From Methylobacterium sp. J-068 (GTDB taxonomy: Bacteria; Pseudomonadota; Alphaproteobacteria; Rhizobiales; Beijerinckiaceae), in the NCBI RefSeq assembly GCF_022829445.1, contig NZ_JAKSXY010000070.1:1-64000 (forward strand): a DNA stretch of 64,000 nt, given 5' to 3'. The notes under the pieces are model-generated. The model had not been told where the DNA came from. It saw only the letters and a list, made by a program, of their open reading frames with translations, and ran no database searches. Shown piece after piece: positions 1 through 8,677 of this stretch. How positions within the stretch are numbered: position 1 is the first letter of the stretch; every line of letters begins with the position of its first letter. The position numbers and the translations under genes were made by a program.

Positions 1-1917
1 GGGCCAGCGACACGCGCCTGCCCACGGTGCGTTGATCTGCCCCCAGCAAGGGCGTTGGGACCAGGCACGGCCCGGGGCACCGGGAGGCGCACCGGACGGT
101 GCGGCGGGACAGGAACGGGCAGGGGGGGCGGGACGGGCACCGCCACGGGCGCGGGGAGAGGCACCGGCGCGGGGGCGGGCACCGGAACGGGGGCAGGGCC
201 GGGAACCGGGACGGGGGCAGGGGCAGGGGCAGGAGCAGGAGAAGGGGAAGGCACCGGGACAGCCACCGGGGAGGGGGCAGGGGCAGGGGCAGGGGCAGGG
301 GCAGGGGCAGGTACCGGCACAACGGTCGGCCCAACGGGCAATGTCGGACCGACGCAGATCTTCGTGTTTAATGGAAACACTGCTGGAACGACGACTATAT
401 TCTGTCCGAAGCAGATTGCCGTCAACGGCGGCCGCGGCTTTGCGCAGTCGAGCGGCCTCTGCACGAACGGTGAGTCCGGCGCGTTCTCCGGCGCCGCGCT
501 GGGAAGCCAGAGCCTCAGCGACTTGGCGCAGGGCAGCACGGAGATGACCACGCGGACAGTCTCGAATACGATTGTCGAGCGCCGCGAGCAGGAACAGCAG
601 CGATGTCAGAATGGGCTGACCCGCGTGAACGGCGTCTGCCGATCGCTGGGTCGCGCACGCAATGAGACTGCGGCGGGCGAGGTTTTAAGCGTGGAAGCGC
701 GTGTCCGCGAACGCATCGAACGGCGGGTTCGCCTCGAGTCCCGACCCGGCACGCGTCGGATAGAGGCGCGGGAGCCTCGCGGAACTGTAAGGAGATCCAA
801 TGTCGCGGTGCGCCAGACCGAACCGACGCGGACCGTCACCGAAGAACCGGCGATTCAGCCCGTCCTTCCCATCGTGCCGATTGATCCGCTGTTCCGCGTT
901 GGAGCCTTCGCGCGCGGGTTCGGAGACTATGAGGAGCGGAGCGGACGCTCTACTTCGAGCCTCACGGCTGCCGTGGACGCAGTCGGTACCCCCTTCACAA
1001 CGATCGCAAGCGTGCCGGTTGTTATCAATTCGAACAGCCGCTCGACGGTTACTGGAATGGTCGGCGGGATCGATTTCACGGCACGTGGGCTGCTGAGCCC
1101 CGATGACGGCCTGATCTTCGGTCCAATCGGAGGGTACGTTTTTGGAAACACGCGTATCACCAGCACCGTCAACAGCACGAATTCCGCGCTCGTAGGTAAT
1201 GGGTCGAGCGTGGTAAATGCAACGTCGTCTGGTCCCTCGACAGGAGCGTTCGCGACCTATTTCTCAGGTCCGTTCTCTATGGATGTAATGTATAAGGTCG
1301 ACCTTCTCAGCATGAGAGAAAACTTCGTCGACAATCAAGCCTACGGCGCCGGTATCGACCTTTTCGGTGGATCGTTCAATGTTCTTGCGCCGAGCTTTGC
1401 GACGATCACGGGCAGTGGCACGACTTCGCTGCGCGCGCACAACCTCGTGGGCAACCTCAACTACCGCTTCTCGGTGACCCAGCAGGTCTGGGTCGAGCCC
1501 ACTCTGGGAACGCAGGTGCAATGGTCGGACTACGACAGCAGCGCCAGCCTGCTCGGATTGAAGAACGGACGGACGGTTCGGGTCCAATTGGGATCGCGGA
1601 TCGGATTCGATACCGAGTATAACGGTATCCGCTTCACGCCAATCCTCACCGGCTTGGCCTACAACGACGTGGATGTGCGGGGCGGATTCGTGCCCTTCAC
1701 GGATACCGGCGCCTTCGCGGCTTCGGCCGTTCCCCTGAGCGGCACGGGCGCCTCGGTTCTGGGCATCCGGCAGCAGGGGCTCTGGCGCGGCGTCGCTGCG
1801 GCGACCCTCATCGCCGATTTTGGAAACGGCTTCAGTTCCTTCATCCAGGCCGACGTTCGGGGCGGACAGAACCTATTCGGTGCGGGCGGACGAGGTGGCC
1901 TTCGCTACCAGTGGTAG
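1..1917 (+). CDS. Autotransporter/outer-membrane beta-barrel protein, Gly-Thr-Ala-rich N-terminus (5' partial)
   Basis: The reading frame is open from the first base, so the gene probably begins outside the window. The first in-frame start codon inside is a TTG at 55. About residues 1-95 are almost only Gly, Thr and Ala, encoded by GC-rich short repeats. A middle part (about 95-280) has a Cys pair and many Arg/Glu. The last roughly 300 residues alternate polar and hydrophobic residues, with many Gly, Tyr and Phe, and end in the aromatic residues YQW. That ending is typical of a BamA-recognised outer-membrane barrel. No passenger catalytic domain is recognised. The likely role is a surface-exposed or adhesive protein, which is inference. 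The TTG at 55 as a true start is unlikely because no signal peptide follows it. Confidence 0.6.
   Translation, partial: GPATRACPRCVDLPPARALGPGTARGTGRRTGRCGGTGTGRGGGTGTATGAGRGTGAGAGTGTGAGPGTGTGAGAGAGAGEGEGTGTATGEGAGAGAGAGAGAGTGTTVGPTGNVGPTQIFVFNGNTAGTTTIFCPKQIAVNGGRGFAQSSGLCTNGESGAFSGAALGSQSLSDLAQGSTEMTTRTVSNTIVERREQEQQRCQNGLTRVNGVCRSLGRARNETAAGEVLSVEARVRERIERRVRLESRPGTRRIEAREPRGTVRRSNVAVRQTEPTRTVTEEPAIQPVLPIVPIDPLFRVGAFARGFGDYEERSGRSTSSLTAAVDAVGTPFTTIASVPVVINSNSRSTVTGMVGGIDFTARGLLSPDDGLIFGPIGGYVFGNTRITSTVNSTNSALVGNGSSVVNATSSGPSTGAFATYFSGPFSMDVMYKVDLLSMRENFVDNQAYGAGIDLFGGSFNVLAPSFATITGSGTTSLRAHNLVGNLNYRFSVTQQVWVEPTLGTQVQWSDYDSSASLLGLKNGRTVRVQLGSRIGFDTEYNGIRFTPILTGLAYNDVDVRGGFVPFTDTGAFAASAVPLSGTGASVLGIRQQGLWRGVAAATLIADFGNGFSSFIQADVRGGQNLFGAGGRGGLRYQW
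274..309 (+). repeat. Hexanucleotide GGGGCA tandem array (6 copies)
   Basis: Six consecutive GGGGCA units encode alternating Gly and Ala within the low-complexity part of the outer-membrane protein. Similar shorter runs lie at about 210-240. The unit length is a multiple of three, so slippage would change protein length without breaking the frame. Confidence 0.8.
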
Positions 1918-2256
1918 CTCTTCTCCAGCGGTGCGATATACTAAAATTTAGTCGAGATCACCTTTGTACTGTTGTGCCAAAGCAGAATGACGACCTCCAC
2001 GCCGCTTCGCGCGATTGTCCGCACGGGGCGGCGTCCGGTGCTAATACCGTGTCGGTGTTCCGTCAGTCAAAACGATGACGGCGTCTCGCTCGGATTTAAA
2101 GATTATCGACCCATGCGCCTCGTTTTGTGGAACGTAAGTGCTAATCGCTGGTGAAATTAAGTACTCTTCCCAATCGTAGGTGCGGTGTCATTTGTGCCTG
2201 CGCCTAAAAGTGCCTAACAGAACGGCACGGAGCGAGGCCTTCAGCGTTGGTTTGGC

Positions 2257-3091
2257 ATGGCCAGACCGCTTCTTCCCGATGATCTCTGGGCTGAGATCGC
2301 TCCGCTCTTGCCGCCACCTCGGCCCCGTCCGAAGGGCGGGCGTCGTCCGATCGAGAACCGGGCCGCACGGACGGGCATCCTGTTGGTAGAACCGGGCCGC
2401 CCTGACGGGCATCCTGTTGGGTGCTGCGCTCGGGCCTGCCGTGGGAGATGCTGCCGGCCGAGATGGGCTCCGGCATGAGTTGCTGGCGTCGGCTGCGGGA
2501 TTGGCAAGCGGCGGGCGTGTGGCGCCGCCTGCATCACGTTTTGCTGGAGCGTCTGCACGCGACGGGTGAGATCGATTGGAGCCGGGCTTGCCTGGACAGC
2601 GTATCTGTCGCGGCCAAAAAAGGGGGCCTGCCACCGGCCCGAACCCGACGGACCGCGGCAAGCCGGGCCAGAGCCGCCACCTCGTCACCGATGGGCGCGG
2701 CACCCCGCTCGGCTTCTGCCTGAGCGGGGCCAACCGGCACGACAGCATCATGATGGCGGCTACCCTCGATGCCATCCCGCCTCTGCGGAGTGGTCGACGA
2801 GGACGACCGCGGCGGCGTCTAGACAAGCTGCACGCCGACAAACCCTACGATGCCCGACCGCGTCTGCACGAATGCCGGGCGCGCGGGATCGTGCCGCGCA
2901 TTGCTCGTCGTGGTGTCGAGAGCCGCGAGAAGCTCGGTCGCCACCGTTGGGTGGTCGAGCGTACCCGCGCTTGGTTCAACCAATTCCGCCGCCTGCCCGT
3001 CCGCTAAGAGCGACGCGCCGACATCTGCGAGGCCTCCACAAGCCTCGCGGCAGGTCTCATCACCCTCAACCAGATCAAACGATTCTGTTAG
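2257..3091 (+). pseudogene. IS5-family transposase, inactivated
   Basis: Three frames together rebuild one IS5-type transposase. It begins at ATG 2257 with a helix-turn-helix region rich in Pro. It continues in another frame from 2421 (LRSGLPWEMLPAEMG) and in a third from about 2620 (TGPNPTDRGKPG, then LVTDGRGTPLG, then GRHRWVVERTRAWFNQFRR). Lesions seen: a 34-bp tandem duplication plus one extra G near 2355-2420; a frameshift in the homopolymer run aaaaaaggggg near 2616; and a TAA at 3005-3007 where the family has Tyr. After that stop the frame runs on to a natural end at 3089-3091. Asp and Glu catalytic residues are recognisable in the later pieces. The gene is not functional as written. 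Confidence 0.85.
2355..2420 (+). repeat. 34-bp tandem duplication inside the transposase
   Basis: Bases 2355-2386 and 2389-2420 are two 32-base copies that differ at only three positions near the middle, separated by TA. The period is 34 bp, so the duplication shifts the reading frame. It duplicates the codons for the TGILLV stretch of the transposase, which points to a local replication slip and not to a second insertion. Confidence 0.85.
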
Positions 3092-3149
3092 ACGCTTCTA
3101 AAGTAAAAAGGCCCATCAAGTGCGGTATTATTTAGCAAGCTCACCTAGG

Positions 3150-3452
3150 CTAACGCTTATCGTTGGCGTAAGCTTGGTACCTGATACCGGACTTCTCCAT
3201 ATCTGGCGCGCCCCAACGATCCGCGCCGCTCACGCCGATCTCGCGGCCCTCGATCTCAGCGATGGCGATAGCGACGGCTGTCCAGAAGCGATCCCGGCGA
3301 CCACGCGCCCCTTTTCGTGCTTCCTCTCGGGCAACGCTGTAGGCCAAGGGCCCGTAGGCTGCGATCAGGTCTGAAGCCTTCGCGCGCGCCTCGCGACGGA
3401 AGCGCCAAGGCATCAGTCGATCAGCGAGCCAATGAGGCAGGTTCAGCCTCAT
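3150..3452 (-). CDS. Hypothetical protein, 100 aa
   Basis: This is a small basic protein with a Trp/Arg/Ala-rich N-terminal half and a hydrophobic helix near the middle (WTAVAIAIAEIEG). No domain is recognised. Its start overlaps the stop of the upstream thermonuclease gene by four bases (ATGA), which suggests translational coupling and one transcript. The product may be a small membrane-associated or accessory protein, but nothing in the sequence fixes a function. Confidence 0.6.
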   Translation of the reverse strand: MRLNLPHWLADRLMPWRFRREARAKASDLIAAYGPLAYSVAREEARKGARGRRDRFWTAVAIAIAEIEGREIGVSGADRWGAPDMEKSGIRYQAYANDKR

Positions 3453-4174
3453 CCGCGCGGCGCCCGCCAGCCTGCCGCCTTCGCCTCGTCCTCCGAGCAG
3501 AACATGCGCTCGCCGGATTTCTCGCTGATCCGGGTCCGCTCGTAATCGCGCGAGCCCGGCACGTGGTACACCTTCTCACCCGAGCGAGAGATGTTGCCCT
3601 TGATCGCGCAGGCGCTGGTCGGCGCCTCGGCCGGCATCGCAGGAGCGGGGATCGGCCCATCCGGACCGCCGAGGGCTGCGAACCCCATCCGCATCGCCCG
3701 TTCGCCCTTGCGCCACTCCCCCGGCGCGGTGAACGCCCCCGCCCAGATCCCGCGCTTGGCCGTCTTCGCCTGGTCCTCGGCCATGACATAGTCTTCGGAG
3801 TAGCGGCGGTAGGCGATGGCATGGCCTTGGCCGACCATCCAGCCGTTCAGATCCTCGGTGCCCTTGCGGCACACCGCGACTGTGCGGCCGTAGCGGTCCA
3901 TGTCGCGGGGCTCGCACGTCAGGGGCGATTCCCCGATCCGGTCGGCCAGCGCCAGGGCGGCGACCTGCCCGCAGCGGTAGTCCCTGCCGGCGACGTCCTT
4001 GCAGAGCTGCGCGCTCTCAGGCGCATCGACCCCGTGTAGGCGGATCTTCGTGTCACGGATGACGACGGTGTCGCCATCAGTGACACTGGCGCGCCCGACG
4101 ATGGGCTCGCCCGCGATGGCGGGTCCAGCCAGAAGCACGTAGGTGGCGAGCGAAATTCGGATCAACGACGACAC
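3449..4174 (-). CDS. Secreted thermonuclease (SNase-like) family protein
   Basis: This is a 241-aa protein with an N-terminal signal peptide ending near AIAG. A staphylococcal nuclease-like core follows: an opening DGDTVVI, then IRLHGVDAPE with the conserved Arg and Asp, later DRYGRTVAVC with the second catalytic Arg, and LNGWMVGQGHA. The last roughly 45 residues (from ISRSGEKVYHVPGS to the end) match the short 'sunset' domain often found after such nucleases. The expected role is Ca-dependent cleavage of extracellular or periplasmic nucleic acid. It is followed by a coupled 100-aa gene. The active-site Arg/Glu positions look intact, so it is probably functional. Confidence 0.85.
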   Translation of the reverse strand: MSSLIRISLATYVLLAGPAIAGEPIVGRASVTDGDTVVIRDTKIRLHGVDAPESAQLCKDVAGRDYRCGQVAALALADRIGESPLTCEPRDMDRYGRTVAVCRKGTEDLNGWMVGQGHAIAYRRYSEDYVMAEDQAKTAKRGIWAGAFTAPGEWRKGERAMRMGFAALGGPDGPIPAPAMPAEAPTSACAIKGNISRSGEKVYHVPGSRDYERTRISEKSGERMFCSEDEAKAAGWRAPRG

Positions 4175-4216
4175 CCCTTCGTGCTCCTGCTGGTACTGCG
4201 AGAGTTGGGTTAGAGA

Positions 4217-4438
4217 TCAGTTCTGACGAGGTACGCCATCTCGATCCGACTCCTCGAGGCTGGCGACCCCCAGCCTAATCCCGGCCATGAGTTCCTCCAC
4301 GAAAGCCCTCACATTGGCAACGAGGGCAGGATCTCCACTGGCTTCAGCGGCATCCAGTAGAGCTGCGGCGTGCGTGCACATATCGCGCACCGCCTGAATT
4401 GGATCGGCGGCCGAGGAGGCAGTATCGCGGGTGGGCAT
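4217..4438 (-). CDS. Hypothetical helical protein, 73 aa
   Basis: This is a short acidic, Ala-rich protein predicted from composition to be mostly helical (repeated AALLDAAEA and VRAFVEELM stretches). It has no signal peptide or membrane segment and no recognised domain. It lies 15 bases downstream of the acyl-homoserine-lactone synthase on the same strand, so it may be co-transcribed with it. A link with quorum sensing is only positional. Confidence 0.5.
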   Translation of the reverse strand: MPTRDTASSAADPIQAVRDMCTHAAALLDAAEASGDPALVANVRAFVEELMAGIRLGVASLEESDRDGVPRQN

Positions 4439-4453
4439 CTAGGTACTCCCACG

Positions 4454-5077
4454 TCACGCGGCACGTCTCGTGGCCGGCGCCGACGCGTTGCGCGCTGCGA
4501 TTGCTTCCATCCGCTGTACCGCCTCGGGTGAGGCTTCCCACAGCCCGACGAGCAGGTGGCCGCGCTCCGAATGTGACGAGGCAATCGGATCTGGCGACCA
4601 GCCGATCCTCCGGTAGATCCTTGTCATTCGGACGTCGTACAGGCCAACGATGTGCTGAATGCCAGATTGCAGGCAGAGTTGGCACAGGGCGATGAGCAGC
4701 TCGGACGACACCCGTCCCATCGCCTCGGGCCTGTCTTTCTCGTGCTGGGTGGGGTGGACGCAGAAGCGTGTGCATTCCCAGGCCGTAGGGCTCTGCACAT
4801 CAACGGACTCGGCGAAGAACCCCGCGAATTCATGGCGGAGCATCGTGTCGCCCATGGTCGGCAGCAGCCGCAGCGAGCCTGTAGCGACGCCGTCCTCGGT
4901 GTGCGCCACAATGTAGACGGCGCTGCCGGTGCGGTCATACCGATCGACCTCGAGGCCGTCGGCAACGTTCACATCCCAGCCCAAGCGATCGTTGAAGATC
5001 GCAGCTCGCGCTCGGAACATCTGGTCGAACAGGCCCGGAAATGACTCGCGGTCGCCTTCGGTCAAAATTCTGATCAC
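4454..5077 (-). CDS. Acyl-homoserine-lactone synthase (LuxI family)
   Basis: This 207-aa protein makes N-acyl-homoserine lactones from S-adenosylmethionine and an acyl carrier. The invariant LuxI residues are all visible at the expected places: R24, F28, W34, D45, D48, R70, F84, E101 and R104. The RLLPTMGDTML and AWECTRFCV motifs are also present. The length is normal. It lies 120 bp downstream of a LuxR-type gene on the same strand, with a palindrome in between, so this is a LuxR/LuxI pair. The C-terminal part, which sets acyl-chain choice, is less conserved, so the signal cannot be named. An orthologue of a Methylobacterium mla/msa-type system is likely but unproven. Confidence 0.93.
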   Translation of the reverse strand: MIRILTEGDRESFPGLFDQMFRARAAIFNDRLGWDVNVADGLEVDRYDRTGSAVYIVAHTEDGVATGSLRLLPTMGDTMLRHEFAGFFAESVDVQSPTAWECTRFCVHPTQHEKDRPEAMGRVSSELLIALCQLCLQSGIQHIVGLYDVRMTRIYRRIGWSPDPIASSHSERGHLLVGLWEASPEAVQRMEAIAARNASAPATRRAA

Positions 5078-5126
5078 GTCGAAACTCTCCTTGTCAGAGT
5101 AGTCTCGACACGACAGCTAAAACAGC

Positions 5127-5148
5127 AATCTATCGATTTCGATAGGTT
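5127..5148 (-). promoter_or_regulatory. Candidate lux-box-like palindrome upstream of luxI
   Basis: Bases 5130-5145 form a perfect inverted repeat with 7-base arms (CTATCGA, TT spacer, TCGATAG). It extends to 22 bases with one mismatched pair. The centre is about 60 bp upstream of the luxI ATG, where a LuxR-type activator would bind. The stretch is AT-rich compared with its surroundings. The sequence differs from the classical lux box, so assignment rests on symmetry and position. Confidence 0.5.
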
Positions 5149-5197
5149 GAGAAGAATATGGCAAATCTACTAGGAATATGCCCACAAAATTCACAGA

Positions 5198-5926
5198 TTA
5201 ACATGTTATCAAACCTGTTGACGCAGCCTCGGCGATAGTCTGAATCAAAGTAGAGCACCGCATTTTGGTTCGCGCTGAAGATGTGTAGAGCCGAACGGCC
5301 GCTTCGGAAATTCCAAGATTATATGCAATATTCTTTGGTTTTTGTCCCTGTGCTAGGAGTTGAATACATTGCAACTCACGTGGCGATAAGCGAGGCGGCT
5401 CATCGGATCGCAACCCGCTTAGGTAAACGGCTCGATCGTGGAAGAAATGCGCCAGAGCGTGAAACTCGCGAAGGAGCTGAACGCGCGCCTTTTCCCACTC
5501 ATAGTCGGACAGATTACAGGTCACCGTAAAGAGAGCCCGCTCGCCGCCCGGGCCATGAATCGGGATCGTCACGCCCTGCCGGCCGACACCGTAACTATCG
5601 GCTTCACGAAAGAGGCGGCGGGTAGAGCAAGAGCGACGATCGAGCGTTGCCCAATCCAGCGGTAGGAAGGCGCGAAGCCCCCCTTGCACTACGGGGTCGA
5701 TCGAGAAGTAGTTTTCATCGAGATACCGCTTCACCCATCCCTCCTCATAGGAGAGCGCGAGGATCGGATGAGCTTGAGCGTGACCGCGGACGTGTGCCGC
5801 GTGGTAGACGAGATTGGCGACGCCATATGCCTCGCGCAATTCGAAGAGCAGGCTCTTCATGGCGTCGAGGCCTGCGGCCTTCGCCATCAGATCGAGCGCG
5901 TCGTCCAAACAGAAGCCATTTGCCAT
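5198..5926 (-). CDS. LuxR-family quorum-sensing regulator
   Basis: This protein of about 242 aa has an N-terminal autoinducer-binding domain (about residues 10-150) with the Tyr, Asp-Pro and Trp landmarks (SIDPVV, LPLDWATL). A C-terminal LuxR helix-turn-helix (about 175-240) contains LSPRELQCIQLLAQG and GISEAAVRLY. I choose the ATG at 5926 because GGAGAA sits six bases before it. An in-frame ATG at 5971 lacks a ribosome site. It should bind acyl-homoserine lactone from the adjacent LuxI and control that gene and others. Confidence 0.9.
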   Translation of the reverse strand: MANGFCLDDALDLMAKAAGLDAMKSLLFELREAYGVANLVYHAAHVRGHAQAHPILALSYEEGWVKRYLDENYFSIDPVVQGGLRAFLPLDWATLDRRSCSTRRLFREADSYGVGRQGVTIPIHGPGGERALFTVTCNLSDYEWEKARVQLLREFHALAHFFHDRAVYLSGLRSDEPPRLSPRELQCIQLLAQGQKPKNIAYNLGISEAAVRLYTSSARTKMRCSTLIQTIAEAASTGLITC

Positions 5927-6063
5927 CGTAGGTTCTCCCTGAACCGACGATGCAAGCATCAGTTTTGCCATTTAGTTCAAGGTCGGCGCCCAACGTCGCT
6001 GCCCTGTAGGCTCAAGTGACGCCATTCGCGTCAGCGGCCTCCTCGCCGAACGCTATGGCTGTC

Positions 6064-6318
6064 TCAACCACCCTGCAGGCTCTCGGCGAAGTCCTCCGGG
6101 ACCTCGCCGAACTGGCCCAGGATCGTCGCGACCTCCAGTTCGCCGGTTTCGTCGTCGGCCACCACCTTGATCACGGCCGTGCCCGGCATCCGGCCCGCCA
6201 TGGCCTCGGCCTTCTTCAGGGCACCGCTCTCGGTCGGCGAGACCTCGCGGTCGCCCGGGACCAGGCGCTTCCGCTTGATCACGAACGTCTGCACCATGAA
6301 CGTCGTCTTCATCGACAT
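6064..6318 (-). CDS. Hypothetical protein, 84 aa
   Basis: This is a small soluble protein of mixed alpha/beta composition (TFMVQTFVIKRKRLVPGD at the start, then a helix KKAEAMAGRMPG and a strand TAVIKVVADD). No domain name can be given, but the sequence has normal codon use and no low complexity. It lies 18 bases after the DUF6894-like gene and is probably in the same transcript. Confidence 0.6.
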   Translation of the reverse strand: MSMKTTFMVQTFVIKRKRLVPGDREVSPTESGALKKAEAMAGRMPGTAVIKVVADDETGELEVATILGQFGEVPEDFAESLQGG

Positions 6319-6336
6319 CGTCGTCTCCCCTGGGCC

Positions 6337-6582
6337 TCAAGCGACCGCGTGATCGTATCGAACCTCGGTGAAAGGCTTCGTCAGTACCACCCGGCCGTTC
6401 GCGTCGTAGACTTCGACGTGCCAGGCCGACCAATCGAACCGCGCGCCGTGGACCATCAGGTCGAGGGCGACGCGCTCGGCGTGCAGCCGCACGAGCGCGA
6501 GCGTCGGGATGCGCCGGCCCCGGAGATCGACGACGAGGTCGTATCCGTCCGTGCAGTGGAAGCGGTAAAGCCGCGTCGGCAT
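6337..6582 (-). CDS. DUF6894-like small protein
   Basis: This 81-aa protein begins MPTRLYRFHCTDG. The pattern of an aromatic strand followed by D-x-x-G and a central LRGRRIPTLALVR resembles the DUF6894 family, abundant in Methylobacterium and Rhizobiales. A longer frame opens 33 bases upstream (6615), but the family usually starts at the inner Met. Function is unknown. It is the first gene of a likely two-gene unit with the 84-aa gene at 6064-6318. Confidence 0.65.
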   Translation of the reverse strand: MPTRLYRFHCTDGYDLVVDLRGRRIPTLALVRLHAERVALDLMVHGARFDWSAWHVEVYDANGRVVLTKPFTEVRYDHAVA

Positions 6583-6670
6583 TGGCGTTCTACCCCGCGC
6601 TCCACAGGCGTCCACCGCCGCATTCCCGACCTTGGCCGTTTCGATTGAACCGCATGCCTCGATCCGCTTT

Positions 6671-6685
6671 GTTCCTGTTATGTTC
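6671..6685 (+). promoter_or_regulatory. LexA/SOS box GTTC-N7-GTTC
   Basis: The 15 bases read GTTC, seven bases, GTTC, which is exactly the LexA operator of alphaproteobacteria. The box lies 20 bp before the ATG of the 76-aa gene that heads the umuDC operon, so the three genes should be repressed by LexA and induced by DNA damage. Confidence 0.85.
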
Positions 6686-6705
6686 TAGCAGGAGATGGAC
6701 CCGAG

Positions 6706-6936
6706 ATGCACGCCCGTCCTTACGAACCCCCTGTGGGAATCAAGCTGTCCGAGGCGGAAGCAATCGCGCTCGCCTACCACCGGGCCGCAAGCGGAGACGC
6801 TTGGACTGCGCTCGTCCGGGCGATCGAGGATGCGCTCGCTGACCTCACCGAGGCCGAGCGGCGGTCGATGCGCCGGGATCGGCTCATCTCGCGGGGCTAT
6901 GTCCGCGGTGCGGCGCCGGCCGGGGATCGGCAGTGA
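6706..6936 (+). CDS. Small SOS-operon protein of unknown function, 76 aa
   Basis: This is a hydrophilic, Ala- and Arg-rich helical protein (LSEAEAIALAYHRAASGD and DLTEAERRSMRRDRLISRG). It is the first gene after a perfect LexA box and overlaps umuD by four bases (GTGA), so it is certain to be co-transcribed with umuDC. No domain is recognised. The context suggests a role in, or tuning of, error-prone repair, which is inference only. Confidence 0.75.
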   Translation: MHARPYEPPVGIKLSEAEAIALAYHRAASGDAWTALVRAIEDALADLTEAERRSMRRDRLISRGYVRGAAPAGDRQ

Positions 6937-7388
6937 CGATGCGGCGAGTCGCGAGCCTACCGAATCAGGGCACTAAAACGGTCCGCATCCCGATCCAGGG
7001 GGCGGCGCTCTGCGCCGGCTTCCCATCGCCGGCCGATGACTTCCTGGAGGGCGCACTCGAACTGCCGCGCTGGCTCGCGCCAAACCCGCCCGCGACCTTC
7101 GCCTGGAACATCTCGGGCGATTCCATGCGCGGGGCCGGCATCTTTGATCGGGATCTCGCCGTGGCCGATCGCAGCCTCAAGCCCGTCAATCGCAGCGTGG
7201 TGGTGGCGATCGTCGATGGGGCGATGAGTGTGAAGCGTCTGCACCTCGAAGACGGGCTGGCCCGGCTCGCCTTCGACAATCCCGACATGCCGGCCTTCGC
7301 CGTCGATGATTTTGCCGAGGGTGAGATCTGGGGCGTGATCCGCTTCTCGATCCGCTGGCACGTGGCGCGCGCCGGGCTGGTCCGATGA
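6933..7388 (+). CDS. umuD: UmuD-like translesion polymerase V subunit (S24 protease)
   Basis: This 151-aa LexA-like self-cleaving protein has a C27-A28-G29 cleavage region (CAGFPSP). The catalytic serine S64 lies in ISGDSM and the lysine K101 in AMSVKRL. RecA filaments should trigger self-cleavage to UmuD', which partners UmuC in polymerase V. A GTG start at 6933 overlaps the stop of the preceding gene; an ATG two codons later is an alternative. The stop overlaps the umuC start (ATGA). The N-terminus is slightly longer than in E. coli. Confidence 0.92.
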   Translation: MTMRRVASLPNQGTKTVRIPIQGAALCAGFPSPADDFLEGALELPRWLAPNPPATFAWNISGDSMRGAGIFDRDLAVADRSLKPVNRSVVVAIVDGAMSVKRLHLEDGLARLAFDNPDMPAFAVDDFAEGEIWGVIRFSIRWHVARAGLVR

Positions 7389-8677
7389 ACCGCGCAATCG
7401 CGCTGATCGACGGCAATAGCTTCTACTGCTCCTGCGAGCGGGTGTTCGATCCCAAGCTCGCCCGCGTGCCGGTGATCGTCCTGTCCAACAACGATGGCTG
7501 TTCGATATCTCGCACCCCGGAGGCCAAGGCCCTCGGAATCAGGATGGGCGATCCCTGGTTCAAGATCCGCGAGCAGTGCCGGCGCGACGGCGTGCGGGTG
7601 TTCTCCTCGAACTACACCCTCTACGGCGACATGAGCGCACGCACGAACGCGGTCTACCGGGACTTCTCCCCGGCCGTGGAAATCTACTCCATCGACGAGA
7701 GCTTCCTCGACCTGTCCGACGTCCGCGACCGGGACCGAGTGACGCTCGCCCGGGATCTGCGCGCCACTGTGCGCGCCTGGACCGGCATCCCGACCTGCGT
7801 CGGCATCGGCCCGACGAAGACGCTGGCGAAGCTCGCGAATCATATCGCGAAGTCGATCCCCGATCTCGACGGCGTCTGCGACCTCACCGACCCGACGGCC
7901 TACGACCACTGGCTCTGCCGGATCTCGGTGGCCGAGGTCTGGGGCATCGGTCGGGCCTCGCTCGCCAAGCTGATGACGCTCGGCGTCGACACAGTCGCGG
8001 ACCTGCGCGACCTCGACCCGCGCCCGGTGCGCAAGGCCATGACGGTGGTCGGAGAGCGCATCATCCACGAACTGCGCGGGCTGGCCTGCCTGCCGCTCGA
8101 ACTGATGCCCGCCCAGCGCAAGGGCTGCGCGGTCACGCGCTCGTTCTCCCGCCGCATCACGGACCGGGAGACCTTGGAGGAGGCGGTGGCGGCCCATGCG
8201 ACGCGACTGGGCGAGAAGCTGCGGCGCGGCGGGCTTGGCACCACGCACGTCACGGTCTTCTACCACACGTCCGAGCACGACCGCGGCGACCCGATGCGCT
8301 CGGTCTCAACGACCGTCACACTGCCGGAGGCCACGAACGACACGCTGTCCCTGATCAAAGCGGCGCAGGCCGGCGTGGCGCGCACCTGGCGCGAGGCGCT
8401 CGGCGACCGGCCCTGGCGCTACAGCAAGGCGGGTGTGGTCACGACCGACCTGATGCTTCTCGACGACGCGCCGCGGGCACTGATCGGACAACTCGACCGC
8501 GAACGCAGCGCGCCGCTGATGGCCGCGATGGACGCCTGCAACGCGCGCTTCGGCCAGGGCACCGTCGTGCCGGCACGCGCTGGGCTTACCGAGAGGCGGA
8601 CCTGGTCGACGAAGTTCGAGATGCGCAGCCCGCGCTACACCACGCAGGTCAGCGAGTTGCCCACCGCACACGCATAG
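7385..8677 (+). CDS. umuC: UmuC-like Y-family DNA polymerase V catalytic subunit
   Basis: This 430-aa protein has the Y-family palm signature: D9 in ALIDGNSFY, and D104 and E105 in [11 protein letters not shown] helix-hairpin-helix thumb region ([29 protein letters not shown]) and a C-terminal little-finger domain follow. Length is typical of UmuC (about 420). It carries out error-prone synthesis across lesions with UmuD'. It is translationally coupled to umuD by an ATGA overlap and is under the LexA box at 6671. Confidence 0.95.
   Translation: MNRAIALIDGNSFYCSCERVFDPKLARVPVIVLSNNDGCSISRTPEAKALGIRMGDPWFKIREQCRRDGVRVFSSNYTLYGDMSARTNAVYRDFSPAVEIYSIDESFLDLSDVRDRDRVTLARDLRATVRAWTGIPTCVGIGPTKTLAKLANHIAKSIPDLDGVCDLTDPTAYDHWLCRISVAEVWGIGRASLAKLMTLGVDTVADLRDLDPRPVRKAMTVVGERIIHELRGLACLPLELMPAQRKGCAVTRSFSRRITDRETLEEAVAAHATRLGEKLRRGGLGTTHVTVFYHTSEHDRGDPMRSVSTTVTLPEATNDTLSLIKAAQAGVARTWREALGDRPWRYSKAGVVTTDLMLLDDAPRALIGQLDRERSAPLMAAMDACNARFGQGTVVPARAGLTERRTWSTKFEMRSPRYTTQVSELPTAHA

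Larger units (their letters stand above)
2206..3099 (+). mobile_element. Degenerate IS5-family insertion sequence
   Basis: The element contains a broken IS5-type DDE transposase gene between imperfect terminal inverted repeats. The left end is 2206-2222 and the right end 3083-3099; they match at 14 of 17 positions when inverted, sharing CTAACAGAA. The transposase stop codon lies inside the right repeat, as is common in IS5 elements. The outermost boundary is uncertain because base matching fades beyond 2206. No convincing target-site duplication was found by eye. The element is about 0.9 kb, normal for the family, and looks non-mobile on its own because of several lesions in the gene. Confidence 0.75.
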
